From the NCBI GenBank assembly GCA_947172415.1, contig OX359198.1, positions 4,495,401-4,559,400 on the forward strand: a stretch of 64,000 nucleotides of DNA, written 5' to 3'. This DNA comes from Chondrosia reniformis. Taxonomy: Eukaryota > Porifera > Demospongiae > Chondrillida > Chondrillidae. Each line of letters begins with the position of its first letter. Position 1 is the first letter of the stretch. The notes below the pieces were generated by a model. The model saw only the letters and a program-made list of their open reading frames with translations, made no database searches and had not been told where the DNA came from. Below, in pieces: positions 13,701 to 24,077 of the stretch. The translations under genes and the position numbers were made by a program.

Positions 13701-15564
13701 GTTTCAACCAAAAATGTCGGTGTCAGATAAAAAAGGGTTGCAAAATAATGAATAAGATAGAGCAACCTTAAGCACGAATAGTCAAAAACGCTTATTTCAT
13801 CTTCTTGTGGCGTGGTAGTCTCTTCTTTCTGCTGTTGGAATCCTCTTTCAAGGACGATTCTTTAAGGATATCGCTGATATGACAGTCAATTGTTTTTCTG
13901 CTAGTCTCTGAAACATTCTTAATCTACTCCACAACTGCATACACACACCTAAATCCGTATTGGAAAATAGTGTCGGATACGGATAAACCGAGGTCGGATA
14001 TACGAGGGCCTAAAGTATTATGGGGATAATTTAGATCGGTTTCAGTCGATTTCGTTCACTTTCTTGCACTTATACAGTGTATGTAGCTGTAATCTTAACA
14101 ATTCTGAACATATAAGTGTCCTGAAAAAATATCAAAAATGATAAAAAAAAGCGTAGTTAATTAATCTGGCCACTTGCAGGAAGAGAGACTGATATCATTG
14201 GTCATTTTAGAAGGAAATTCATATTGCTTGATATGGAAGTCATGACAGGTGACCATTTATATGGCCGATAATTTGCAGGCTAAAGGCATTACATGGTTTC
14301 TTAAAAAGTCCTGCAGTGCAGTTAGCTAGGCCACATTTCTGGTTGCCCACACATTCCTATAAATTATACACATTATTACCTGGCCAATGCTAAATTGCTT
14401 CTGCCAGCCCTGTATATCTATAGAACCCTTAGACTACGGTAGTACTCTCTAAGTAGGAATGGCTGAAAATATGGCCTCCTTATCCAATATATTAGCAAGC
14501 AACACCTCATAAATCACCATCGAAGCGATTTTCGGTTATATTCTGTTATTTGCAACCATTAATGTACGCTTTTCTAAATGCCAAAACATGTTTCGACACT
14601 CTACACGCTCTACAACGTTCAAAAAGCAGCTAACCAGGAATAGGCCATTTCCAAAATTCATTTTTTCTTCTTTTATTGAATGGACTACCGCTATAATGCG
14701 AACTTATGTGGATACGTAAAAGTTATAAATCGTTATAAATGCTTCCGAACTAGGGAATAGACAACCCTAAGTCCGAATACGCTCTACAAGAAGCATGTCA
14801 ATTGTAAAAAGCAAAAATTGTTGTCTTTACGGCCGCCATTTTTATATAAGAGATCATGGTTTTCGGCATATTTCTCTTGTCTGCGACGTTATTTCGAGAT
14901 TTTCGCCAAAAAAACTTTCAAATCCATAGAAGTGTATGGTTAAGTTACTTAAATTTCAGTATATATGCAACTTCTGTATGATTAGCCTTATCATATAATC
15001 ACTGTCTTGTATCAATACGTTTTTCAAATGTATTAGTGAACACTGCCATTCCTACTTCTAAAATCATTTTTGTAAGTGTTTTTATTTACTTATATATATA
15101 TATACATGAAAGGATTGGCTAAAGTACCTCCTTGGATGAATTTCTAGGAATGCTGTCAACTTGCATGATATGGAAATTTTCTGTAGTCAATAAATCTGGG
15201 TAACATTTGGAGAAGGAAACCAATTCTACTCTTTCATCTTTACCCAGCGTGGTAAGAATGATCAGAACTTTTTCCAATTTAGAAGAGAGTTCACCTATAA
15301 CCTAAGCAAAAATTATCTAAACAGTAATTAAGATTACAATAATATACAGATATTGTAGACCATAACTTCCTGAAGTCCTGTAGTTATATATCTAACTAAA
15401 GATATCTAAAACACAATGTATATTATATAGTACATTATACATATACATGTAGGAGAGAAGTATAACATGAAAATTACTTCAATAACCTTTGAAAGAACAA
15501 TGTTGGCTTCAGCCAAGCCATCCTTGCATTCCTGTTCAGTTTTTGCTCTAATATATATAACTTC
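837..15564 (-). CDS. KHx-1: multi-exon KH-family gene, apparently open reading frame
   Basis: Member of the window's repeated KH family; function not recognised beyond likely RNA binding. Exons read on the minus strand, 5' to 3': 15487-15564 (second half of a KH domain, EVIYIRAKTEQE...), 15128-15301 (LTTLGKDERVELVSFSK), 13409-13536 (ends NLKIEG), 11051-11167 (KLGKVIWD), 10765-10986 (long beta-rich exon ending PEGL), 5631-5744 (FLHLRVACAACIE), 837-1062 (RHQDFAVTYIARRKQTVYQY, EGRPYLLT). Splice phases (0,0,2,2,2,2) join without a stop, as in KHx-4 and KHx-5, which supports a real gene. The first KH half is not visible and the NPQWL terminal exon was not found between 1 and 836, so both ends are open; a possible start exon is at 15982-16023 (MAKADIYKNQQAVQ). 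The last visible intron holds a GABA-B-like remnant and the one before it holds several transposons. Confidence 0.7.
1155..4175 (-). pseudogene. GABA-B-type (class C) GPCR, 5'-truncated and with a nonsense codon
   Basis: Exons 5' to 3': 3957-4175 (second half of the ANF/Venus-flytrap ligand domain, SPNYAWIIFGWYVDNFW), about 3618-3806 (AYDATWLAAKAL), about 3420-3504 (STDHLGTKQIICFNI), 2903-3033 (FGDFNGTLSIFSDE), 2680-2812 (TM1), 2336-2591 (TM2-TM3), 1920-2048 (TM4), 1471-1788 (TM5-TM7, LLAYKGVELIF, FETRKIRVKELNDSK, FNFIPK) and 1155-1337 (C-tail, NPGGDRSLDFSNIVDKW). The TM order and motifs are those of GABA-B receptors, G-protein-coupled receptors of the plasma membrane. The signal peptide and first ligand lobe are absent upstream to 5.6 kb. 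TGA stands where GABA-B receptors have Trp (TSNI-stop-IPILLAYKG; family TSIWLGIVYAYKG). A 32-bp triplication disturbs another exon. The copy lies in a KHx-1 intron on the same strand. A functional gene with an assembly error is the alternative. Confidence 0.82.
3395..3489. repeat. 32-bp tandem repeat, 3 copies, in a GPCR exon
   Basis: Three near-perfect copies of a 32-bp unit (attgaaacagattatttgtt plus tggttcccagat). On the minus strand it overlaps the codons for GTKQIICFNI of the GABA-B-like copy. As 32 is not a multiple of 3, each extra copy shifts the frame. Confidence 0.9.
4176..4729. other. AT-rich DNA without a gene
   Basis: No exon for the missing N-terminal ligand lobe of the GABA-B-like copy is visible. 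A degenerate tract of actcat/ctcaa units lies at 4618-4652. Confidence 0.5.
4730..5490. mobile_element. Interspersed repeat family R1, longest copy
   Basis: About 760 bp, non-coding. It runs from gcagagatgacggagcttaa to the ending gtaacttgcactgtatata. The second half recurs almost unchanged at 34670-35130, and more diverged at 35640-35945. The first half recurs at 48085-48310 (ctaaccttcgctacaactcg, cttctcgtaggagag). High identity between 5037-5489 and 34670-35130 suggests recent movement. No open reading frame, so non-autonomous. Confidence 0.75.
5974..6326. mobile_element. Tigger-like non-autonomous element with 22-bp TIRs
   Basis: Both ends read CAGTGGACCCTCGCTTAT inwards (the right end inverted), and both are flanked by TA, the target site of pogo/Tigger and Tc1/mariner elements. 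The 353-bp interior has no coding capacity. Confidence 0.85.
6640..9130 (-). mobile_element. Decayed reverse-transcriptase element (copy 1)
   Basis: The minus strand encodes pieces, in order from 9.1 kb down, of an RT-bearing mobile-element protein common in aquatic invertebrates: 8665-9078 (RNIFSIPSGKVG, LLLQKPHAKSKSRDH), about 8230-8420 (GINASGWCRMCTSF), about 8030-8160 (LINIHTLCPPLAQI), 7833-8030 (QGDPLATPMYALGILPLI, an RT fingers/palm motif) and 6648-6848 (RIHEVEHGSFAPQVF, FSLLRS). Frames change between pieces. Between LEEYAPNMWIL and ATLINIHTL the segment that carries the first catalytic Asp in relatives appears deleted, so it cannot be active. It lies inside a KHx-1 intron. Family placement is from remembered motifs. 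Confidence 0.75.
9352..10419. mobile_element. Tigger-like element remnant with short TIRs
   Basis: Ends are CAGTGGAACTTC at the left and an inverted CAGTGGAACCTC at the right, each next to TA. The 1068-bp interior shows no intact reading frame. It is probably a deleted or non-autonomous pogo/Tigger relative, in the same KHx-1 intron as the RT remnant. Confidence 0.7.
10729..10752. repeat. (TA)n microsatellite
   Basis: Uninterrupted TA dinucleotides immediately 3' of the KHx-1 exon at 10765-10986. Confidence 0.9.
11455..11642. mobile_element. MITE family M1, short copy
   Basis: Self-complementary ends: agaagtagggatgcttgg at the left and a matching inverted end near catccctactctgatc. It contains the family signature acttccatgtttgggctcat and actgaaatttaaatgacttaaccat shared with the copies at 12.5, 14.4, 27.7, 36.5, 43.0 and 62.7 kb. 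Non-coding. Confidence 0.75.
12033..12490. mobile_element. Element with CAGACCTGCCAAG terminal inverted repeats
   Basis: Begins cagacctgccaagg and ends cttggcaggtctg, a perfect short inverted repeat. Its sub-terminal regions repeat gcgtgaga motifs in opposite orientation (atgcgtgagagtttctc and aatgcgtgagacttgg). It sits within the end of an M1 MITE, with gtac-like flanks, so it is a nested insertion. Confidence 0.75.
12495..13165. mobile_element. MITE family M1, full-length copy
   Basis: Starts with gagtactctctaaagtaggc and contains the conserved blocks catggccgctctatcc, gcgctaatatacaaacttat, ccgaactagggaatagacag, tctcggccgccatttttata and gagattttcgcc, ending in the inverted cactgccattcctacttcta. 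Paralogous to 14425-15085 and 27715-28455. Non-coding, about 670 bp. Confidence 0.8.
14425..15085. mobile_element. MITE family M1, full-length copy
   Basis: Same block order as the copy at 12.5 kb, from gtagtactctctaagtagga to ccattcctacttctaaaatc. Differences are scattered substitutions and small indels. It lies in the KHx-1 intron between exons 15128-15301 and 13409-13536. Confidence 0.8.
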
Positions 15565-16256
15565 CTATGAGCACAAACATAGAAGTTTAAAGTTTGGTTA
15601 ATGCAAAACATCAACATTTAGATAAATAATTATTTAAAACGTCCATTAAATGGGGAGAAAAGTTTATATCACAAATTAAAGTATGCATGTTAGTACCCTC
15701 TAAGTACAGATGGCACAAAAACATGTCCACCTTATTGTATGTATTACAGGTTATTACATTAAAAATCAACAGCAAATACAATTTCAAGGTGCCAGAATAA
15801 CTTTATGTACAATTTAATCAAAGTTGCTGGTAACAGCGATTAATGACTTCTGGTTTTACTTGTTTTCTCATTTTTCTCTTCTTTTTATTTCACGCTATAG
15901 CCTTTAAAAAATAGTCCTAAGTGTATATTGTCTAACAGACATTTTAAGTTTAAAAGTGTGGGGAGACTGGGTGCTCCAAACCTGAACTGCTTGCTGGTTC
16001 TTGTAAATGTCAGCCTTAGCCATCTAATCATATGAGGGATTTCAAGTCCGACGTACAATTATATGTGATTCTATATAAAACCCTTTGCACAGGGTTAACT
16101 TTGGTTTAGTACTATTATAAATGGTTTTGAGATACTTGTCATCAGTTTGTCTGTACGCCAAGCTAATTAATAGCTTAGAGCAAAAGTGCTCAAGCATCCA
16201 CCATTTTGCTGATAGATATAAACTATGGTTCAAGTTATAGAGACCAGGTGGGGCAA

Positions 16257-16716
16257 TGCTATCTTTCCCGGCTAGTGCGGGTATATATATGAGAGCCAAG
16301 CCAACCAATTGAAGCTAAAATGCTATAAAAGGTACTAGGGTGCGAAAAAGAGCTACTTTAAAAGGAACACCTGCAACATTAACAGGAGGATATTATCAGG
16401 GTCATGCACTGCTAATAAGTTGACTGGTGGTGCTTATATACTTTGTGACATTACAGTGATACAGTATATGGACCTTCAACTCCATGCAACAACTGCATGA
16501 TCTTGTTGTCCTCCTCCTAGCAGGCAGCCACCCAGTTCTAGCAGGTGGGGAGGAGTGGGTCTGCACCCGAGGCACCAACTGAGACATGCAGGTATTCAGT
16601 TTACCTACTACAAGCAGGTATATTTCACAGCAGAGCATTAGAGCCAGCTCTTCTAGTCTAAGCAGGCTCAGCTCTCATATATATACCCGCACTAGTCGGC
16701 AAAGATAGCCACCTTG
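16257..16716. repeat. Long inverted repeat, arms about 45 bp
   Basis: The left arm (gctagtgcgggtatatatat at 16273-16292) is matched by an inverted right arm (atatatatacccgcactag at 16677-16695), including flanking ctatcttt and gagagc. About 360 bp lie between. It may be a MITE; no transposase or target duplication was identified. Confidence 0.7.
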
Positions 16717-17299
16717 GGCACCTATACTTGCATACCTATAGGTAACAGACAAGCACACAGAAACTATACATGCACATATATATAGTACAGCCCAAGTAGA
16801 GCCCAGTTTAGCTGCTCACTGTCCTCTCACTCAGTGCTCTTCACTCTCACAAACCAGCAAGATATAGGCATTCTACTGGGGGAGATCCCCTCAGTTAGCA
16901 CAGTTGGCTAATCTGGTAGAACATCTTCAGACAGCAACTCATCTCATAGCCTCCAGTGCATGTTAGCTTAGCTGCAGTCACTCAAAGACCCCACATATTA
17001 CCTCAGGTAGTGGAATGTAAGAAAGTGCTCTAGTACACATGGCAGGACCTTAGCATCTACCAGGACACCACTAGATCATTAGGAGACAGTGGCAATGAAC
17101 TTGCAGGACACATTAGGTGATCCTCTGTAGTATGTGTCTACTTCTGTATTTAGTGGGTGGGAAATAGCTGCAATTAATGATCTGACTTGTTTTGCTGCTT
17201 TTTTTAGATGTGCTAGTCACTGTTGAAAGTCATATGCACTTATTCTTAAGTTTTTATTTAACTATGTGTGTGTGTTTTAAGGTTACTTCAAGTACCGTA

Positions 17300-17386
17300 A
17301 TTCGGGAAATTTTCGTTGTTAAAATATTTTCGTGGTTAGATTAAACCACGAAAATTTATCACACGAAATATTTTAAACAACGAATA
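17300..17386. repeat. AT-rich hairpin
   Basis: cgttgttaaaatattttcgt followed by an inverted copy ending atattttaaacaacg, with a second nested inverted pair cgtggtt/aaccacg. It lies just upstream of the transposase-like fragment at 17444 and may be its terminal region. Confidence 0.65.
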
Positions 17387-17443
17387 ATAACACGTTGTAC
17401 AATCTACGTATATGTAAACGCAACACAGCTGAGCGCGGCCAAA

Positions 17444-17626
17444 ATGGCTCTATTGCGATACCTGCAGCGCAAGGACGGTTTACCGGACCCAAAGGGCTCA
17501 TCTTCGTCCGAAGTACCAGCAGCAACAATCGCTCGTGCGAATCAGGAAGTGCAGGCAGCGTCGGAGACGGATTCACAGTCAAGCACTTCCCCAACAGCCG
17601 CCTCCCATATGTTGCGATACACGTGA
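17444..17626 (+). pseudogene. N-terminal fragment of a DDE-transposase-related protein
   Basis: A 60-codon frame, MALLRYLQRKDGLPDPKGSS then VPAATIARANQEVQAAS, ending in a stop. The pattern (LLRYL..KDGLPDPKG.LS..IP..AIA.AN.EVQ) matches, from memory, the start of a repetitive transposase-like family abundant in sponge gene sets, whose members continue for hundreds of residues. The downstream helix-turn-helix and DDE parts are absent, so this is a truncated relic. G+C is clearly higher than in flanking DNA. Confidence 0.55.
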
Positions 17627-17799
17627 AAGCCGCGAACACAATGGTCTCATTCTCCCCTGCCCGAAAAGTGCTGACGTGTTCGCAATACAATGGTATAGGA
17701 AGGATTGCGTAATGCTGCTGTGATGATTTTTTTGTCATGAAAGAGTAATCTATGACGTAATCGCTTCCCATAGCTTCGATACTTCGTGGCACGGAAATA

Positions 17800-20235
17800 A
17801 TGACGCCTCAAGGTGGGTTTATGTGGTAGGTGCTATAAGTGCACGTGTTTGTCGAAATGTAAGTATTCAAAGGATTTATTGTAACAGTGACAGTAAGTTA
17901 TTATATTACGAAAAGGTAAATTTGGCATTTATAGTAAGCAATCAGTAATTAGACGTTCGTATGTTGAAAGCTATCATATTTCTACGAGAACTTTCTTTAC
18001 TCAATCTAGGGTCTCTATGTCGTCGAAAGTTTCGTATATGCGATTAAAGTATTGTATTAAAGGAATGGTCGGCAAATCCTCTCAATGTATATATAGTTGT
18101 ATATGGCTGCGTTAAAATGTATAAAATACAGACTGATTATTTATTGGTTACTCTGGTATTTTTAAGGATTTGTTAATATATAAATTTGTCCTTTTAAATA
18201 AGTAAATGTTTTTTTGATAGGTTATGAATGTACTATGTAGTGACATTTTAACAGAATAAGGTAAAGCCATGCATAAGTAAAACACTGTAATTGTTGACAC
18301 TTTATACTAAAATGTATATCACCGGATGAAGACATAATAAACCACCTATGTTCAGTTATAAAATTGTTATATACTTAGTGCTTGTTTCTAAAGTAAGCTG
18401 TAAAACTTTGATAAAATTTTAGGGTTATCCAATTTTTGCTTAAAATAACGAATGCTGATTCAATATTTCTTATATGGGAATAGAGTTTTTATGCTTCTAA
18501 TGATATTAGGCCCTGAACATTATGTATGTTTACGACATTTTAATTGTATATTTGTGTTATACGCTGTTAGAGTAGTACAGCATTTTCTCATTTCACACCA
18601 ATATGAGAAGCAAATGAAATTCTTAATTTGTTTTACTTAGGGAAATCCCCTAGAGCTTTGAATGAGGATACAGATTTCTTCCCTTTCCACTGGACCTACT
18701 CGACTTAACAGGTAATCTAGTAACTCCACTCTCCAGTAATGACAATTTAGTACCTCTATGTACCTCTGTAAGTTTGCATGTTAATGTTTCCAAATTTGAA
18801 AAAAAAGAAATGATGAATTTTAGAATTCAGAATTTGGTGTATTTAAGTTTAATCACTTTTTGAAAATTGTAGAGCATTGAAACTTATGTTGGCATTTAGG
18901 AAAATATGGAAAAATGACTGGAAACATTTTAATGCAACTACAAATGCTATTGTTATAAATTTATAAGTTGTTTATTAAAAATACATTTAATAGTACAGCT
19001 AAGTTTATTGAGCATATGTATATGGTGAGTAGTACTGTACTCTGTGATAAATGAAGTTTATAAATTGTTTGTTATGCACTTGTAATGTGTAATATGTGGA
19101 AATTGCATCATCATTTACAGTATTATAGTTCATTACAGGTAAATTATAATTAAAATGAGATTATGAGTATAAATATAATTTTCTAATTCAGTGTTGGCAT
19201 TTATTAATAAATTACAGTATATATAGTTTTGAAGTTTATGATCTGGTGTTTAGAGGTAAATACTCTTCATATTTCAATTGGAGTGTCTATCTTTATGTTT
19301 GTATTACCTGTAAAAATTTTACAGTTAAAAGATCATTTAATTGCTGATATTCATATTCATATGGTACATATATGTGGTACTCATTGAAATGAACCTATCA
19401 TATAAAGATCAAAGTTCATGTCCAGAGATTTTGTTTAGTTGTGTGTTTTGTATGAAAAAGTTGTAATGTAGTTTAAGAAATTTTGTAATTAGATACATGG
19501 TATAGAATGCTTTTGAATAATTTGAAAGTATTTTTCAAATTGTTAAATTACATGATCATGTGTTGTATTAATGAAGTGGAGTATAAAGGAAAATAAACAA
19601 TGTTTGAACAAAATTATTAGATTGATTAAAAAGGTATGTTCTCAAACAATTATATTGGTTTATGTAATATTTCATGTTTCAAAAAGTGTGAACTAAGTTT
19701 CATAACAATTACAGCATATGGTACAAGACAGGAAAAAGTTAATTGCATTGATGGTATACATGCGTATTATGTATGTGCCTGCATGTCTTCCTACGATTTA
19801 TCTATGGGTGTAGAATCAATTCACTACTCCTCTCTTATGTTTATTGCTACGGGCATACTCATTATAAAGTAGTATTAATTGACAAAATTGAAATAATGAA
19901 AGAGATGTTAATGTACTTGTCCTAATTGTAGAATCTAGGATGATTTACTAAATAGTTAGTGTATACAATGCTTATTCAATCTACAGTAAGTGGTTATATT
20001 ATGTACGTATGTGTCTATTGGTTATCTACAGATGTAGATAAAAATGAATATTTTTTGTTATGTATTATATTACTGGTTAATCTATGGGTATAATATGTCA
20101 ACTTTCTTCTAAGTTTTACCATAAGCATTTAGGAAATAAAGTATTTTGTTAAATTTAATCTTGAATGGAAAGATCTAGAAATATAACAGTAGGTATGCAG
20201 GAGTTCACAAATATAACTGGGACCTAAGGTATTAT
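17800..20235. other. 2.4 kb of AT-rich DNA without recognised genes
   Basis: No open frame here carries a recognisable motif or convincing splice signals, and none of the repeat families of the window is obvious. Confidence 0.5.
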
Positions 20236-20239
20236 GTAT

Positions 20240-20485
20240 TTAAGTGCTACTATACAGTTTTATTGTACCTTTTTTGCCACAAAGTGTAAGATACATTGAA
20301 TGTTGATAGGTGATAAAAAATTTTCCTTTTCTTGGGAAATAAACAATATTGTTAGGTCCATCAACAAGATATATTTTCTTCAGAGGATATAATGTTGTTA
20401 GCTTTTTGGTTGTAAGATCTTCTAGTGACCAGATGGTTGAAGGATGTTTACTGCCAGCAAGGTATACAATAAAATACCTTTCCAT
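20240..20485 (-). CDS. Candidate small ORF, 81 codons, unknown
   Basis: Open from ATG (context aatatgg) to stop. Composition looks more protein-like than chance frames nearby: an even spread of charged and aromatic residues including SKHPSTIWSLEDLTTKKL and LVDGPNNIVYFPRKGKFFI. I recognise no family. There is no clear polypyrimidine tract upstream, so it could be a stand-alone short gene, an exon or a chance frame. It lies just left of the satellite array. Confidence 0.25.
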   Translation of the reverse strand: MERYFIVYLAGSKHPSTIWSLEDLTTKKLTTLYPLKKIYLVDGPNNIVYFPRKGKFFITYQHSMYLTLCGKKGTIKLYSST

Positions 20486-20640
20486 ATTTTCAACTTCTTT
20501 AGTTGACTCTATTTGGAATAGTATAATTGAAAATAGGTAACTTTTAATCTAAAAGTAAAAGTTTTTGTTGACTTTTGTAAATATAAGGATCCTTAACTTG
20601 CTGTCAGCTGACCTTGACCCATGTTAAGGTTACAGAAGAG

Positions 20641-23600
20641 GTCGCTATCAGCTGACATTGAATATACAATAATGGTTATAGGGATTGCATCACAACATGA
20701 CTGTGGCCATCTTTAAATGCTGGATAACCTGACCTGTCATTCTGGCGCAGCGACAGGTAAAGAGAATACAAACTATTACATCACAACAGCTAACAAATAA
20801 TATTACAATTTCATTCAATATACAATAATGGCTATAGGGATTGCATCACAACATGACTGTAGTCATCTTTAAATGCTGGCTAACCTGACCTGTCGTTCTG
20901 GCGCAGCGACGGGTAAAGAGAATACAAACTATTGCATCACAACAGCTAACAAATAATATTACAATTTCATTCAATATACAATAATGGCTATAGGGATTGC
21001 ATCACAACATGACTGTGGCCATCTTTAAATGCTGGATAACCTGACCTGTCATTCTGGCGCAGCGACAGGTAAAGAGAATACAAACTATTATATCACAACA
21101 GCTAACAAATAATATTACAATTTCATTCAATATACAATAATGGCTATAGGGATTGCATCACAACATGACTGTGGACATCTTTAAATGCTGTAACCTGACC
21201 TGTCTTTCTGGCGCAGCGACGGGTAAAGAGAATACAAACTATTGCATCACAACAGCTAACAAATAATATTACAATTTCATTTAATATACAATAATGGCTA
21301 TAGGGATTGCATCACAACATGACTGTAGCCATCTTTAAATGCTGGATAACCTGACCTGTCGTTCTGGCGCAGAGACAGGAAAAGAGAATACAAACTATTG
21401 CATCACAACAGCTAACAAATAATATTACAATTTCATTCAATATACAATAATGGCTATAGGGATTGCATCACAACATGACTGTGGCCATCTTTAAATGCTG
21501 GATAACCTGACCTGTCGTCCTGGCGCAGCGACAGGTAAAGAGAATACAAACTATTGCATCACAACAGCTAACAAATAATATTACAATTTCATTCAATATA
21601 CAATAATGGCTATAGGGATTGCATCACAACATGACTGTGGACATCTTTAAATGCTGGATAACCTGACCTGTCATTCTGGCGCAGCGACAGGTAAAGAGAA
21701 TACAAACTATTGCATCACAACAGCTAACAAATAATATTACAATTTCATTTAATATACAATAATGGCTATAGGGATTGCATCACAACATGACTGTAGCCAT
21801 CTTTAAATGCTGGATAACCTGACCTGTCGTTCTGGCGCAGCGACAGGAAAAGAGAATACAAACTATTGCATCACAACAGCTAACAAATAATATTACAATT
21901 TCATTCAATATACAATAATGGCTATAGGGATTGCATCACAACATGACTGTGGACATCTTTAAATGCTGGATAACCTGACCTGTTGTTCTGGCGCAGCAAC
22001 GGGTAAAGAGAATACAAACTATTGCATCACAACAGCTAACAAATAATATTACAATTTCATTCAATATACAATAATGGCTATAGGGATTGCATCACAACAT
22101 GACTGTGGCCATCTTTAAATGCTGGATTACCTGACCTGTCTTTCTGGCGCAGCGACAGGTAAAGAGAATACAAACTATTGCATCACAACAGCTAACAAAT
22201 AATATTACAATTTCATTTAATATACAATAATGGCTATAGGGATTGCATCACAACATGACTGTAGCCATCTTTAAATGCTGGATAACCTGACCTGTCGTTC
22301 TGGCGCAGCGACGGGTAAAGAGAATACAAACTATTGCATCACAACAGCTAACAAATAATATTACAATTTCATTCAATATACAATAATGGCTATAGGGATT
22401 GCATCACAACATGACTGTGGCCATCTTTAAATGCTGGATAACCTGACCTGTCGTTCTGGCGCAGCGACGGGTAAAGAGAATACAAACTATTGCATCACAA
22501 CAGCTAACAAATAATATTACAATTTCATTCAATATACAATAATGGCTATAGGGATTGCATCACAACATGACTGTGGCCATCTTTAAATGCTGGATAACCT
22601 GACCTGTCGTTCTGGCGCAGAGACAGGAAAAGAGAATACAAACTATTGCATCACAACAGCTAACAAATAATATTACAATTTCATTCAATATACAATAATG
22701 GCTATAGGGATTGCATCACAACATGACTGTGGCCATCTTTAAATGCTGGATAACCTGACCTGTCGTCCTGGCGCAGCGACAGGTAAAGAGAATACAAACT
22801 ATTGCATCACAACAGCTAACAAATAATATTACAATTTCATTCAATATACAATAATGGCTATAGGGATTGCATCACAACATGACTGTGGACATCTTTAAAT
22901 GCTGGATAACCTGACCTGTCATTCTGGCGCAGCGACAGGTAAAGAGAATACAAACTATTGCATCACAACAGCTAACAAATAATATTACAATTTCATTCAA
23001 TATACAATAATGGCTATAGGGATTGCATCACAACATGACTGTAGCCATCTTTAAATGCTGGATAACCTGACCTGTCGTTCTGGCGCAGCGACAGGAAAAG
23101 AGAATACAAACTATTGCATCACAACAGCTAACAAATAATATTACAATTTCATTCAATATACAATAATGGCTATAGGGATTGCATCACAACATGACTGTGG
23201 ACATCTTTAAATGCTGGATAACCTGACCTGTTGTTCTGGCGCAGCAACGGGTAAAGAGAATACAAACTATTGCATCACAACAGCTAACAAATAATATTAC
23301 AATTTCATTTAATATACAATAATGGCTATAGGGATTGCATCACAACATGACTGTGGCCATCTTTAAATGCTGGATAACCTGACCTGTCATTCTGGCGCAG
23401 CGACAGGTAAAGAGAATACAAACTATTACATCACAACAGCTAACAAATAATATTACAATTTCATTCAATATACAATAATGGCTATAGGGATTGCATCACA
23501 ACATGACTGTGGACATCTTTAAATGCTGTAACCTGACCTGTCTTTCTGGCGCAGCGACGGGTAAAGAGAATACAAACTATTGCATCACAACAGCTAACAA

Positions 23601-23697
23601 ATAATATTACAATTTCATTTAATATACAATAATGGCTATAGGGATTGCATCACAACATGACTGTAGCCATCTTTAAATGCTGGATAACCTGACTTAA
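20641..23697. repeat. 156-bp satellite, 20 units, with higher-order repeats
   Basis: The phrase gggattgcatcacaacatga recurs at 20681, 20837, 20993, 21149, 21303, 21459 and on to 23641, spacing 156 bp except two 154-bp units that lack ga of gctggataacc. Units differ at diagnostic sites. Units 5-9 (from 21303) match units 13-17 (from 22551) in order, an offset of eight units or 1248 bp; units 18-20 resemble units 3-5. Each unit holds a GC-rich potential hairpin (cctgtcg...cgacagg) in otherwise AT-rich sequence. Non-coding. Confidence 0.97.
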
Positions 23698-23831
23698 TGT
23701 TTACAAACAGTTCCCTATATTTCCTAGCTAAATAGAGTCCTAATTTAGAAGTTCCAATTTACTCTTACAACTGTTTAGCTATACACAGCTTCATTTATGT
23801 ATACAGGTGATTACATTTTAATCCAACGACA

Positions 23832-23870
23832 TGGGGGCTAAACCCCCCATACCCCCCAGCAAATAATACG
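23832..23870. repeat. G/C hairpin
   Basis: catgggggctaaaccccccat followed by accccccag: a short perfect G/C stem in AT-rich DNA beside the satellite array. Confidence 0.6.
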
Positions 23871-23917
23871 GTTCAACATTATATATATTTAACTTTGATA
23901 TTCTCTTCAGATGGACT

Positions 23918-24034
23918 TACACTTTGGCATCATGATGCTTTAATCATAGTTCAGGAAGTAATTATGAATAACATCCTACTTCAGGAAATTAATTAAACTA
24001 AATGTCATAAAGCATCATGATGATGCCTTAAGTG
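23918..24034. repeat. Inverted repeat with gcatcatgatg arms
   Basis: ttggcatcatgatgctttaa at the left is mirrored by ataaagcatcatgatgatgcc at the right, and a second inner pair (ttcaggaagtaatta / ttcaggaaattaatt) is direct. Possibly a small MITE, inserted close to the truncated last exon of KHx-2. Confidence 0.6.
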
Positions 24035-24077
24035 ATTGTGCAACTCATTTTGGGGCAGGGGAGAATGAGACCACTGC

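Noticed and set aside
17373-17792. 139-codon minus-strand open frame
   Set aside because: It is the antisense of the transposase-like MALLRYL frame in locally GC-rich DNA.
20641-23697. CRISPR array or coding repeat
   Set aside because: Units are contiguous 156-bp monomers without unique spacers, in a eukaryotic context, and no long frame crosses them.
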